Below, piece after piece: positions 50,992 through 60,400 of a DNA stretch of 64,000 nucleotides. The notes beneath the pieces were generated by a model. It was not told the DNA's origin. It worked only from the letters and a program-made list of their open reading frames with translations, and made no database searches. Each line of letters begins with the position of its first letter. The first letter of the stretch is position 1. Source of the stretch: Thiodubiliella sp900128405 (GTDB lineage: Bacteria > Pseudomonadota > Gammaproteobacteria > PS1 > Pseudothioglobaceae); the NCBI GenBank assembly GCA_963682085.1, contig OY821614.1:868001-932000 (forward strand), written 5' to 3'. Both the position numbers and the translations under genes were made by a program.

Positions 50992-53373
50992 TTAAGCCGA
51001 TTTTCTATGGTCTGTAGTTGTCCATGGATTTTTAATAGTTTTGGGGAGTGTCGCCGCCCACTTCTTAATCTTCTCTGGTGTATTTAATTGTGATTGGATG
51101 TATTCCAAGCCAACACGCTCTTCAAAATGCATTACCCGTTCAAGGTAATTTGCCTCAATACGATATAATTGCACAAAGGCTTTAAGGTATTCAACCACAT
51201 CGGCTTCGGTTTCAAAGAAACGGTCTTTTAAACATACCTTGGTTCTGATACCACAAGCACCTGCTATATGAATTTCATAGCCTTTTTCGGTGCAAATCAC
51301 GCCAAAATCTTTAATCGTTACCTCAGCACAATTACGCGGGCAACCGCTCACGCCCATTTTAAATTTATGTGGCATAAAGTGCGACCAAACCGCATCTTCC
51401 ATCTTTACCGACAAGCCCATTGAATCTTGTGTTCCCATCATACAATGATCTGTGCCAACACAAGATTTACAGGTTCTCGTGGCTTTGCCATACGCATAAC
51501 CAGATTCCATACCTGCTGCTGCAATCTCGTCCCACATATCGTTCAGATTTTCTTTAGGAATACCCAATAAATCAATACGCTGCCCACCTGTTACCTTGAC
51601 AGTTGGCACTTCATATTTCACTGCAATTTCTGCTAACGATTTGAGTTCTGCTGGCGTTGTCAAACCACCCTGCATTTGTGGCACAATAGAATAAGTGCCG
51701 TCTCTTTGCTTATTTGCATGCATCATTTCATTGTGTGGACGCTCTGCATCGTTATGCACATACGCATCATTAAACTGCGATGATAAATAATAATTAATTG
51801 CCGCACCACAAGCTTCACAAGTACTGGTGAAATCTAATGCTGAGCGTATTTCATCAATGGTTTTAACCACATCAAGTGCTCTAATATATTCACGCACTTC
51901 TGCAGTTGAATGGCTGGTGCAATCACAAAGCGTTTCCTTGCTAACCAATTCTGCACCTGATACAAAACTAAAAATTTGCTTGGCTACCGACCCACAACCA
52001 CCGCACCCTGTCGCACAGCCTGTTTCTTTTTGTATGGCTTCAAAAGTATCACAACCCCCTGTAACTGCACTCACAATATCGCCTTTAGTAACGCCCATAC
52101 AACCACACACTTGCTCATCATCTGCCATTTTTTCAACGCCTACAGCACCAGCACTTGAGCCATCAATATTGATATCACCAAACAATAAGGTTTTGCGAAT
52201 ACTGCTAATGTCTGTTTCTTTTTTAATCAAATCAAAATAAAACAGTCCATCTGTTGAATCACCAAATAAAACCGCACCGACCAATTTATCCCCCCTAATA
52301 GAAAGTCGCTTACGCGTATTAAGTGCATGGTCTTTAGAGCACATAACCTCGTCATTTGCATTGTCAAATTCCCCTGCTGAGAATACATCCACACCTGAGA
52401 TTTTTAACTTAGTAGAAATGTCTGAACCCGTGTATATATGATGAGACACCTCACACACTTGCTCGGCACACACGCGTGCTTGTTCAAAAAGTGGTGCCAC
52501 CAAACCATACGACATACCTCGGTGTTTAATACACTCGCCTACTGAATAAATGGCAGGATCTGAGGTCATCATCGTGTCATTAACAATAATACCTCTATTT
52601 GTTTGTAAACCAATTTGCTTGGCTAAAGTATCATTTGGAACAATGCCAACAGACATAACCACCATATCTACCTTCAGTGTCGTTCCATCTTCAAATTCTA
52701 ACGATTCGACCTTATCCTTGCCAGCAATTTTGGTGGTTATTGCCCCCAATTTAAAATGAATGTTTTTTTGCTCCAATACTTTTTGCAATAAATGTCCAGA
52801 TGAAGCATCTAATTGCATATTCATAATGGCATCCATATTGCCAATAACCGTTACCTCAAAGCCCAACTCATTTAACCCATTAGCCGCTTCAAGCCCTAAC
52901 AAACCCGTGCCAATAACAGCCACTTTTTTAGATTTTCCAGCCTCTGATTGCATATATTCAACATCGTAAATATCTCTAAATGAAACCACACCCTTTAATG
53001 TATTGCCCGGCAATGGCAAAATAAATGGCGTTGAGCCTGTGCAAATCACCAAACGGTCATAAGCAATATTGTCAGTTGATTTGTCTTGAATATTAGCAAC
53101 CAAAACATTTTTCAACTTTCTATTCACTGCTGTTACTTCAAATCCCGGTTTGAAAGTGATATTATGCTGGGAAAAATAAGCCTCATCATGCGTTTTAATA
53201 TCATTAAAACTCTTTTCACCCGCCAAAACTGGAGACAACATAATTCTATTGTAAGGCAATACTGTTTCTGCACCAATAATCGTTATTTGATACATTAATG
53301 GATCTATTTTTAAGATTTCATCCACCACCTTCATTGCACTCATTCCCGAGCCTACTACAATCAATTTTTTCAT
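50992..53373 (-). CDS. nirB: Assimilatory nitrite reductase large subunit NirB
   Basis: 793 aa. The FAD/NADH oxidoreductase part starts KLIVVGSGMSAMKVVDEIL, with a second Rossmann GTGLLGLEAANGL near residue 155. Two BFD-like [2Fe-2S] regions follow (CGCMGVTKGD, CATGCGGCG; then CDCTSHS, CEACG). The sirohaem/[4Fe-4S] domain has CVGTDHC and CPRNC. It reduces nitrite to ammonium. The partner nirD is not adjacent; a Rieske protein at 43435 might substitute. It heads the operon behind a leader with terminator-like hairpins. Confidence 0.95.
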   Translation of the reverse strand: MKKLIVVGSGMSAMKVVDEILKIDPLMYQITIIGAETVLPYNRIMLSPVLAGEKSFNDIKTHDEAYFSQHNITFKPGFEVTAVNRKLKNVLVANIQDKSTDNIAYDRLVICTGSTPFILPLPGNTLKGVVSFRDIYDVEYMQSEAGKSKKVAVIGTGLLGLEAANGLNELGFEVTVIGNMDAIMNMQLDASSGHLLQKVLEQKNIHFKLGAITTKIAGKDKVESLEFEDGTTLKVDMVVMSVGIVPNDTLAKQIGLQTNRGIIVNDTMMTSDPAIYSVGECIKHRGMSYGLVAPLFEQARVCAEQVCEVSHHIYTGSDISTKLKISGVDVFSAGEFDNANDEVMCSKDHALNTRKRLSIRGDKLVGAVLFGDSTDGLFYFDLIKKETDISSIRKTLLFGDINIDGSSAGAVGVEKMADDEQVCGCMGVTKGDIVSAVTGGCDTFEAIQKETGCATGCGGCGSVAKQIFSFVSGAELVSKETLCDCTSHSTAEVREYIRALDVVKTIDEIRSALDFTSTCEACGAAINYYLSSQFNDAYVHNDAERPHNEMMHANKQRDGTYSIVPQMQGGLTTPAELKSLAEIAVKYEVPTVKVTGGQRIDLLGIPKENLNDMWDEIAAAGMESGYAYGKATRTCKSCVGTDHCMMGTQDSMGLSVKMEDAVWSHFMPHKFKMGVSGCPRNCAEVTIKDFGVICTEKGYEIHIAGACGIRTKVCLKDRFFETEADVVEYLKAFVQLYRIEANYLERVMHFEERVGLEYIQSQLNTPEKIKKWAATLPKTIKNPWTTTDHRKSA

Positions 53374-53398
53374 TCTATTTCCTTGTTTTTAAATTATT

Positions 53399-53432
53399 AA
53401 GTCCCTGCATACTTATGCAAAAAAATCTCATA
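53399..53432. repeat. Degenerate MITE-like terminus in nirB leader
   Basis: CATACTTATGCAAAAAAATCTC resembles the right terminus of the dispersed element. It lies between the second leader hairpin and the nirB start. Confidence 0.35.
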
Positions 53433-53480
53433 AAAAAAGCCAGTTAAATATTTATCATTACAATAAATACTTAACTGGCT
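53432..53480 (-). promoter_or_regulatory. Terminator hairpin T2 in the nirB leader
   Basis: On the minus strand, a stem of up to 17 bp (GCCAGTTAAGTATTTAT with ATAAATATTTAACTGGC, one mismatch) is followed by seven T. It lies about 60 bp before the nirB start and downstream of the probable promoter, so it would stop leader transcription. Its 5' arm can instead pair with GGCTGGTTC at 53511-53519, giving a mutually exclusive antiterminator. Confidence 0.75.
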
Positions 53481-53520
53481 TCAATGCCATTTTTTGACTT
53501 ATCCAACTTTGAACCAGCCA

Positions 53521-53568
53521 AAAAAAAACGCTTACCCAACTCCATTAAAAATAGAATCCAAGTAAACG
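53521..53568 (-). promoter_or_regulatory. Terminator-like hairpin T1 in the nirB leader
   Basis: On the minus strand, CGTTTACTTGGATTC pairs with GGAGTTGGGTAAGCG (14 of 15 positions, with several G-U pairs) and is followed by eight T. It precedes T2, so the leader has two tandem candidate terminators. Confidence 0.6.
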
Positions 53569-53610
53569 CCAATGTTTTTTTTATCATCCACCATTGGACA
53601 ATGTGGAATT

Positions 53611-53616
53611 ATTATA
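53611..53616 (-). promoter_or_regulatory. -10 box of the nirB operon
   Basis: A perfect TATAAT lies on the minus strand about 240 bp before nirB. No good -35 hexamer is seen at 17 bp, as expected if an activator is needed. The rest of 53374-53768 is leader and the divergent moaE promoter region. Confidence 0.5.
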
Positions 53617-53768
53617 CCAAACCAAAAGCCAACTACATTAGTTAAATGAAAAAAAGTTTGGTAACAGATAAACAAGATAACAATAGAGAGTATAAGTGTA
53701 GAACGAACCTTTGCTGGCAGTATGTAAAAAAATATTAAGAGAAATTGAGATTGTTGTAAAATAATCTT

Positions 53769-54218
53769 ATGGATAAAATAAGCATTCAACAAAAGGACTT
53801 TGATTTGAGTATTGAAGTTAATCTTGCTAGAGAAGGTGATAATAACATTGGTGCAGTGGTTAGTTTTGTTGGCACGGTGCGTGATTTGGATGACAAGTTA
53901 CTTAGTAAGATGACGCTTGAACATTACCCAGAGATGACTGAAAAAGCTTTATTTGCTATTGCTAATCAAGCACATAAGCGATGGGCATTGGGTAATATTA
54001 CCATCATTCATCGCGTGGGTGATTTGCCAGTAAGTGCGCAAATTGTGTTGGTTATTGCCACCAGTAAGCATCGGAAATCGGCTTTTGAAGCTTGCGAATT
54101 TGTAATGGATTACCTTAAAACGCAGGCGCCTTTTTGGAAAAAAGAGCATACTAAAAGTGGCAGTCGCTGGGTGCATGCAAAAACCACGGATATTAATCAA
54201 ACTAAGCATTGGGAGTAA
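53769..54218 (+). CDS. moaE: Molybdopterin synthase catalytic subunit MoaE
   Basis: 149 aa. GAVVSFVGTVRDLDD (residues ~29-43), LEHYPEMTEKAL, HRVGDLPVSAQIVLV and the active-site PFWKKEH near residue 119 all match MoaE. It transfers sulfur to precursor Z with MoaD to make molybdopterin, the cofactor of nitrate reductases. moaD is not adjacent. The other mo genes (moeA, moaC, moaA) lie beyond the giant adhesin gene on the same strand. Confidence 0.95.
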   Translation: MDKISIQQKDFDLSIEVNLAREGDNNIGAVVSFVGTVRDLDDKLLSKMTLEHYPEMTEKALFAIANQAHKRWALGNITIIHRVGDLPVSAQIVLVIATSKHRKSAFEACEFVMDYLKTQAPFWKKEHTKSGSRWVHAKTTDINQTKHWE

Positions 54219-54250
54219 GGAACTTGTTAAAATCTTTTGGAGTGTTTAAG

Positions 54251-54283
54251 TTGGTAATGGTAATTTAGTGCTTGAGTAAATAT
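54251..54283 (+). pseudogene. Remnant of an adhesin 3' end
   Basis: 33 bases match the last codons and downstream bases of the giant adhesin gene (61755-61787) at 31 positions, including 25 identical in a row (GGTAATTTAGTGCTTGAG and onward). In the same frame it reads VGNGNLVLE-stop versus SSGNLVLE-stop. This is the end of a second, lost adhesin copy. Confidence 0.7.
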
Positions 54284-54346
54284 AGGTAATAAAAGTATGG
54301 GCTACCACTCTTTTGTGATAAATAAAATTATGCTAAAATACCCTGT

Positions 54347-54430
54347 GTATCTTTCGTATAAATATTAACAGTTAGCAAAATTCAATTTTCACCTAATTGG
54401 CGATTGCTCATAATTTATACAAAGGTCTTA
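54347..54430. repeat. MITE-like element upstream of adhesin gene
   Basis: An 84-bp copy has left end GTATCTTTCGTATAAATAT and right end ATAATTTATACAAAGGTCTTA, with the inner GTTAGCAAAATTCAATTTT seen also in the complete copy. It ends about 48 bp before the adhesin start. Confidence 0.65.
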
Positions 54431-54478
54431 AAATATTTTTATATCAAGTCTAAATAAATAACAATATAAAGGATGTCT

Positions 54479-57400
54479 ATGCAAATAAATACACAAAAAC
54501 ACATAACTGAATTACAAGCTAAAGCACAAGCAGTTACTAAAAAATTCAATAAAGAAATTGTTATTGTCACCAAAGGTATTCAACACATTCAAGCTCAAAA
54601 AAGCACTGTTTACCAATTAAATACCAAAGATTTAGAAATTGAAAAGTCAGGCCTAATTGCCAAGAAAGTCGGTGATAATTTAGAGGTAATATTAGAAGAT
54701 GGCGTTATTATCTTTGACAACTATTTTGATGTTTGTGCGACTGATTTGTCTTGCTTGGTTTCTTTGCCTGTTGAAGGTGGTGGGCTTTATCATATTGTTG
54801 CTGAGGTGTTTTTTACTTTAGAAGACAGCACGCAAGTTGTATATTTTTATGGCAATCAATCTATTGTTTCTACAGAATCCAGTGTAGTAAGTAATAATCA
54901 AAGTTTCTATGATGTTGTTACTGAAAATATAGGGATTGTAGCCGCAGTTTTAGTTGGTGCAGTCGTTATTGGCAGTGGTAGTGGTGACAACAATAAAGAT
55001 GATGATGATGCATTTTCACTAAACGGCACTTTCTCAGCAGGTATGTATAAGGGGGGCAATGTTGAAAATGCAGTTTTCATTTATGACAAAAACGGCAATC
55101 AAATAGCCAATGTTGGACTTAAGGCAGATGGCACTTATACTATTTCTGTAGATGACTTAGAGTCAAACTACAAAGCTTACACAGGCACAATTTATATTCG
55201 ACTTAAGGCTTCTAGTGATATTAAATTCATGGATGAGGCGACTAATGCTGAAGCAACTTTACTGCATGATTTATATTCTATTGCCACCCTATCCACCTCA
55301 GGTTCGGTAATAGCAAATATTAATGTGCAAACCACCATTGTAACGCAAGTCATTGTTAGTGGCACTCAGTTCAGTGTAACCAACAATGGTCAGAAATTAA
55401 TTGTTAGCACTAATAATTTTACAAACACCGATACAACAAAAATAGCCTCATCTGAAGCAGTAGTGCGAAACGCATTTGGCTTAAAAAGTAACATTTTTAC
55501 AACAAAAGTTGACACAATTAATAGTGTAGATAACGAAAGCAACGAAGGCAATGTAAAAGCAGGTCAAATAGCCGCATCACTCTCAGGTGCAGCCACAACC
55601 GCTGGTGACTTTCAAGCCATTATTAACGATGTTGCAAGGGATATTTACAACACTAACGCTTTAACAGATATAACGGTAAATAAATTAATCGCTGGCTCTC
55701 GCAAGGTTCAAATAAAAATGAAAACCGATGCAAGTCAAGCAGTTGCCGATGCAAGTCAAATAGACAAAGCACAGGCTCTTGTTGAACAAATAAAGATTAA
55801 CACAGCTGCCGACAAACTTGTTGCTGATACGACCTTTAAAACATCACCAATTACCAATGCTGGTTTTATGCTATCTGCTGACACAGGGGCGTTTAGTAAT
55901 GATCTTATTACCAAAACAACAGTGCAAAATGTTACGACAACATTAAACAATCCGCTTGAATCTGATGAGAATATTTGGCTTTCAATTAATAATGGTGATT
56001 GGATAAAAGGCACTGTTACAAACAACACGCAAGTTACTTGGCTTGGTATTAATCTAAACAATGAAAACACTAACACCATACGAGTAGTCGTTGCAAAAAC
56101 AAACGATAAAGACCAAGTTGATGCTGAAAAAACCAGCATTATTGCCTCAAAAGAAAGCATACTTGATACCGTAGCTCCAACCGTAAAAAGCGTGGTTATA
56201 AATGCCACTGATAATTCAGATGCCGTCAAAACAGATACACTTAAAGCAGGTGACAAAATCGTGGTCAGTATTATCATGAGCGAAGCAGTAACCGTTACTG
56301 ATAGCACAAATACAAACAAACCTATCTATAAAATTAAGATTGGCGACACTGAAAGAGAGGCTACCTATGTATCAGGATCAGGCACAAATACATTAAAATT
56401 TTCCTACACAATTATTGCTAGTGAAATGGGCAATGTTACTGCTGAAACCGATAAATTACTAATGAATTCAAGCATCTTTACCGACATCGCTGGCAACACA
56501 GCCATTCTTGCCAGCCCAGCAGTGACTGCCAATACGCCTACTGTTGACAGTAAAGCCCCTGATGCACCAACTGATTTGGTGCTAGAGACTAATAATCAAA
56601 ATAATATCACCAATAAGACCACTGTAACCATTACTGGTAAAGCCGAAGTAGGGGCAACCATAACATTATTCAACGGCAATACGCCGTTGAACTCAACTGC
56701 CACTATTATTGTCAATAGCGATGGTAATTTTAGACAAGAAGTTCTTTTAACAGTAGGCTTGTCAAATATTACTGCAAAAGCAACCGACACTGTCGGTAAT
56801 GAAAGCGTCTCTTCTGATGTCTTGTCAATCACAGTAGATACCACAAATCCAACCGCTACATTAAGTGGTAATATGGCGGCAAATTTCGACTTGTTAATGA
56901 CCTTCTCAGAAGCAGTTACTGCAGTTAGCGGTAAGAAAATTACTCTTTACAAAAAAAATGGCACACAAGTTGAGGAATTTGATGTAACCAGTTCTAAGAT
57001 AACAATCAATGACAACATAGTAAGTATTAACCCAACTTCAGATTTAACCATAGGAGAGCATTATGTCAAAATAGATGTTGGTGCTTTCAAAGATATGGCG
57101 GGCAACGATTATGCAGGTATTAGCGATATAAATACTTGGAATTTTTCTATTAGAACCTTGGTGACAACTGCTGTTTGGTCTATTAACACAACCGATGTTG
57201 CCAGCAATGGTATTAATGCTGGAGAATTGGACAGTTTGTCCATTACAGGTGTGCTTTCAAACCCAGATAATGTGAATAAAAATGTTGTTATCACTGGTAT
57301 CCTTTTCAAAGCCAAAAGTGGAAATTTGAATGATGTTATTTATACAGGCACAATGCCAACACTTTCTAGTAGTATCAATGGATCAACCTGGACTTTGACT

Positions 57401-60400
57401 CATGAAAAAATGCCAACTTTAATAGATGGGGAGTCATACACGATTGTAATAAACTTATCAGCAGACAATAATATTATAGGAATAGGCGGCAATAACACAT
57501 CAGTTTTAATTGACACGAGTGCACCTATGAAACCTAATATAAGTTTAACAAATGACAGTACTAATGGGGGTAACAATAGTTTTAATAGCGACAATATCAC
57601 AAATGATGCTGCAATTGTCGCACCAGAAAATATTGAGACTGATGGTATTGCTGAATATCGCATTAAAGCAAACGGTGGCTCTTATGGCTCTTGGGGAGTA
57701 TACAATAGTCCAACAGCAGATGGCACTTATACTATTGATGTTAGACAGACAGATAAAGCAGGCAATGTAAGTGAGATTCAAAGTTTAAGCTTGACTTTAG
57801 ATACGACAGCACCCGAAAAACCTAATATAAGTTTAGTAGCCAACAAAGTTAATGGCTTTGTAAATGACGCTGCAATTACCATGTCAACAAATACTGAGGC
57901 GGGTGCCATTGTTAAATATCGTATTAAAGTAGGCAGTAATCCTTATGGATCTTGGAAGGATACTTACACCAAACCAACAGCAGATAGTGCCTATATTATT
58001 GATGTTAAACAAATAGATAAAGCGGGTAATACAAGTGAAATTCAAAATTTAAGTTTTACTTTGGAGGCTGCCACGCCAACGCCAATTAGTTCTAGCGCTT
58101 GGTCAATTAAACCCATAGCAACACAAATAGGCTTTGTATTAAACGACAAAATTGAAATAACACTCTCTCTATCTGAGGCGTTAAAACTTGGCACAGCTAG
58201 CCAGCAAAGTAATAACAAAATTATTATTGGTGGCATTGATTTTTTCCTAGACACTACTGCAACAACAAGTGCTTTATTGGCAGAAGGTAAATTGATCTTT
58301 AGTCACACAGTTGTTGCCAATCAAAATATCAATATTGATGATTTTGATATTGATGCTGGCGATATTAAGCTTGAGGGTGTTAGCGATATAGCAAATAATG
58401 GCGTTACTGGTATTTCGTCTGCTGTTGAATTAGGCACTTTGGGGCAATGGGCAGTATCCGCAACCTCTGATACTAGTGCACACTCAACTCCGGCAAGCAA
58501 AGCAACAGGTGCGCCTAATTCCCCATTTAGCGCTGGCAATAACCATGATACTGGTGATGCTAATTTTGGATGGATCAGCCAAGAAAACACAGGCATACTG
58601 ACTTTAACTTACGATAAAGAAGTTTATATTCAGCATATTTTTATTGGAGATTTATTAAGCCGAAGTAAAGTTAGTATAATAGAAGTATGGAAAAACGATG
58701 TCTTTGTAGAGGTTTATAAAAATACTATCAATACCGAAATAGGCGGCACTTTATCAGGTTATCATCCGGGGAAAGTTAGTGACATGATAATTACTCTGGA
58801 CAATGTACTCAATTATTTATCAAATAAAATTCGTCTAACATTTATTAACAAGAAGGTTGGTAACAATGTAATTGATGCAGTCGGCTTAACAAAAAACTTC
58901 TTGATTGATACCATAATACCAACTTTTGTTGCAGAAACAAATTCTGATAACAATATTTTGACAAAAAATCCAAACTTAATAATTGATTTTAGTGAAGCAA
59001 TAAAAGCAGGTACAGGTAATATTGAAATTTGGAAAGTAGGTGACACTTCTGCCACTGCTACTATTGATATTTTGACTGCTACCATTAATGATAATCAGCT
59101 TATTGTTAATCTAGAGGAGGATCTTACTGAGGGATCTGTTTATTATATAAAAATCCCACGCAGTGTCGTTACCGATGTTATAGGTAATGTTTTTACAGGT
59201 ATTGACAATATAGGTGACAATAAATGGACATTTCAAGTGGGCACTGTTGCCAATACCGTTATTAATTTTACTGGCGTAGGCGTAGATAGTAGTGATGGTA
59301 TTAATGCTAATGAATTAGATAAGTGGCTTATATCAGGTATTGTTTCTAATGGCAGTGTCAATAAAATTTCCACTATTAGCAATTTCCAATTTTTTAAAGA
59401 TGGTTCAACAATACCTGCTGTTACTATTGATACTGTTGCTATTGACGAAAATGGTGCTTGGTCAGTTGCCAATAGTGAGTTACCAACGGAAGATGGAAAA
59501 TATGACATTACATTTACTCTAAAAGATGGTGCTTATTCAACTCAAGTTGATTCATCCATAACCATTGATGCCGTAAACCCGACTCCAATTAATGCTGGTG
59601 CTTGGATAATCAGTTCCCTAGCTGCCAGAAACCCTGCTTCAGGTGACAGAGTTGAAATAACACTTTCTACATCTAAAGCATTAAAACTTGGCACTGTTGA
59701 GCAACAAAATACCAACAAAATTATTATTGATGGCATTGATTTTTTTCTAGACACTGTTGCAACAACAAGTGCTATGTTGGCACAAGGTAAATTAATATTT
59801 AGTTACATAGTTGATGATGAAAATATTAGTAGCGCTGATTTTGATATTGATGCTGGCGATATTAAGCTTGATGGTGTTAATGATTTAGCAGGTAATACCA
59901 TTTCTGGAATTTCATCTGCCGTTGAGCTTGTTTCTGGAAGACAATGGGTAATAGAAGCTAGTGCCTCTAATAACAATGTATATGATCACCTCCTTTTAGG
60001 TGAGCCTGACACTCACGACGGTAGGGGTCGTATATATAAGGTTGGTGACACCACACCATTCTACCCCTTTTATGCTACCACCACATGGAACGAAGGCTTT
60101 GATCCTTCAGAAATAAGTACATTAACTCTAACTTACAATAATGCCGTTTATATGGAAAAAGTTATTGTTAGAGAAGTATCAACTCCAGGTGAAATTAGCA
60201 AAGTAGAAGTATGGAAAAATAATGCCTTTGAAGTAGTTTATACAAAAACTAACAGTGGTGAAACAGGCGGTATAATGACAGGCGTTCAACCGGGTAAGAT
60301 TAGCGACACAATAATTACCTTAACCAGTGCACTTGATTATTTGTCAAATAAAATTCGTTTGACAATTGGTGTCATCAACGGGAAAATGAATGCCATTGAT

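Noticed and set aside
53532..53792. 86-codon minus-strand frame upstream of nirB
   Set aside because: It covers the promoter and first leader hairpin of nirB and overlaps the moaE start; no ribosome-binding site or family resemblance.
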